In this document: positions 13,008 to 13,298 of the stretch, one piece after another
Layout of the letters: each line of letters opens with the position of its first letter
Numbering within the stretch: position 1 is the stretch's first letter
DNA from: Nitrososphaerota archaeon
Lineage (GTDB): Archaea; Thermoproteota; Nitrososphaeria; Nitrososphaerales; JACPRH01
Assembly: GCA_029460375.1 (NCBI GenBank)
Contig: JARPAQ010000130.1
Span: 1-13,298, forward strand
Reading direction: 5' to 3'
DNA: 13,298 nucleotides
The notes under the pieces: model-generated
Database searches by the model: none
What the model was told of the DNA's origin: nothing
Seen by the model: only the letters and a program-made list of their open reading frames with translations
Program-made: the position numbers and the translations under genes

Positions 13008-13262
13008 TTGACAGACCAAAACACGGAAGCACCTAAGCCAGATAGAACGCTTGATGTACTCGGCTTCTTCTGCCCCGAGCCGATATTTAGAACTAGGATG
13101 GAGATGGATCAGATGAATCGAGGAGAGATACTTGAAGTCTTAGCTGACGATCCCGCCGCTGAATCTGATATAACATCTTGGGCTAACAAAACAGGTCAGG
13201 AAGTCTTATCCATAGATAAGGACGGCGACTTGCTCCGCTTCCTCATAAAAAAAGTCAAATAA
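13008..13262 (+). CDS. TusA/SirA-family sulfur carrier protein
   Basis: The protein has 84 residues from the TTG at 13008. The core PDRTLDVLGFFCPEPIFRTR carries the family's CPxP motif with C22, the cysteine that takes a persulfide. It is followed by the helix and the GEILEVLADDPAAESDI strand-loop of the small two-layer fold. TusA proteins relay sulfur to tRNA thiolation, molybdopterin or dissimilatory sulfur pathways; next to iscU-iscS it may deliver sulfur for cluster assembly (inference). The frame is open back to an ATG at 12948 (104 residues), but those 20 extra residues are not family-like and contain the best TATA box. I therefore prefer TTG 13008, though the longer form is possible. 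The last 36 nt of the window after the stop hold nothing recognisable. Confidence 0.85.
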   Translation: MTDQNTEAPKPDRTLDVLGFFCPEPIFRTRMEMDQMNRGEILEVLADDPAAESDITSWANKTGQEVLSIDKDGDLLRFLIKKVK

Positions 13263-13298
13263 AGGATCATAACATCAGAAGCCTATAGTTATAGAAAT

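Overview
The window looks like ordinary, gene-dense archaeal chromosome at moderate G+C. Reasons for an archaeal source: A/T-rich TATA-like boxes lie about 22-30 nt upstream of many start codons, and most genes lack a Shine-Dalgarno site (leaderless pattern). GTG and TTG starts are frequent, and arginine AGA and isoleucine ATA codons are heavily used. The protein families also fit: a zinc-type 7-iron ferredoxin, a COG2522-type regulator, a geranylgeranyl-reductase-family flavoprotein, a beta-CASP/RNase J-like hydrolase and an Archaeoglobus-like IscU/IscS pair. I cannot place it below domain level. No rRNA, tRNA, CRISPR array, IS element or phage gene was seen.

Layout. 1-271 (-): 5' part of an AmmeMemoRadiSam radical-SAM gene, whose last ~60 nt at the window edge look corrupted. 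272-561: mostly non-coding, with one doubtful small ORF. 562-2523 (+): a HAD-type 5'-nucleotidase and a beta-CASP metallo-hydrolase. 2579-2929 (+): zinc ferredoxin whose true start seems to be an ATA codon. 3033-3878 (+): endonuclease IV. 3939-4809 (+): EamA/DMT transporter broken by a frameshift and small deletion. 4853-5287 (+): HIT protein. 5271-5666 (-): COG2522-like regulator, divergent from 5786-8731 (+), a 981-residue FAD plus Fe-S D-2-hydroxyacid dehydrogenase fusion. 8718-9632 (-): malate dehydrogenase. 9704-10876 (-): geranylgeranyl-reductase-family flavoprotein. 10961-12621 (+): iscU-iscS. 12618-12914 (-): MIP18/DUF59 protein. 13008-13262 (+): TusA-like protein.

How the genes fit together. 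The right end is an iron-sulfur/sulfur-transfer cluster: IscU scaffold, IscS homologue, MIP18/SufT-like maturation factor and TusA-like sulfur carrier. The window also holds likely clients, namely the ferredoxin and the Fe-S dehydrogenase. The most interesting point is that the IscS homologue has lost the PLP-binding lysine (His-Lys replaced by Asn-Asp) and the arginine expected to hold the cysteine carboxylate, yet keeps the sulfur-carrying cysteine. This suggests a partner of IscU that is not a normal cysteine desulfurase. The dehydrogenase likewise has serines in place of cysteines in one of its two CCG half-domains. The middle of the window is central metabolism and redox: hydroxyacid oxidation, malate/oxaloacetate interconversion and isoprenoid lipid or quinone reduction.

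The region is very compact: three convergent pairs overlap at their 3' ends, and divergent pairs share short promoter regions.
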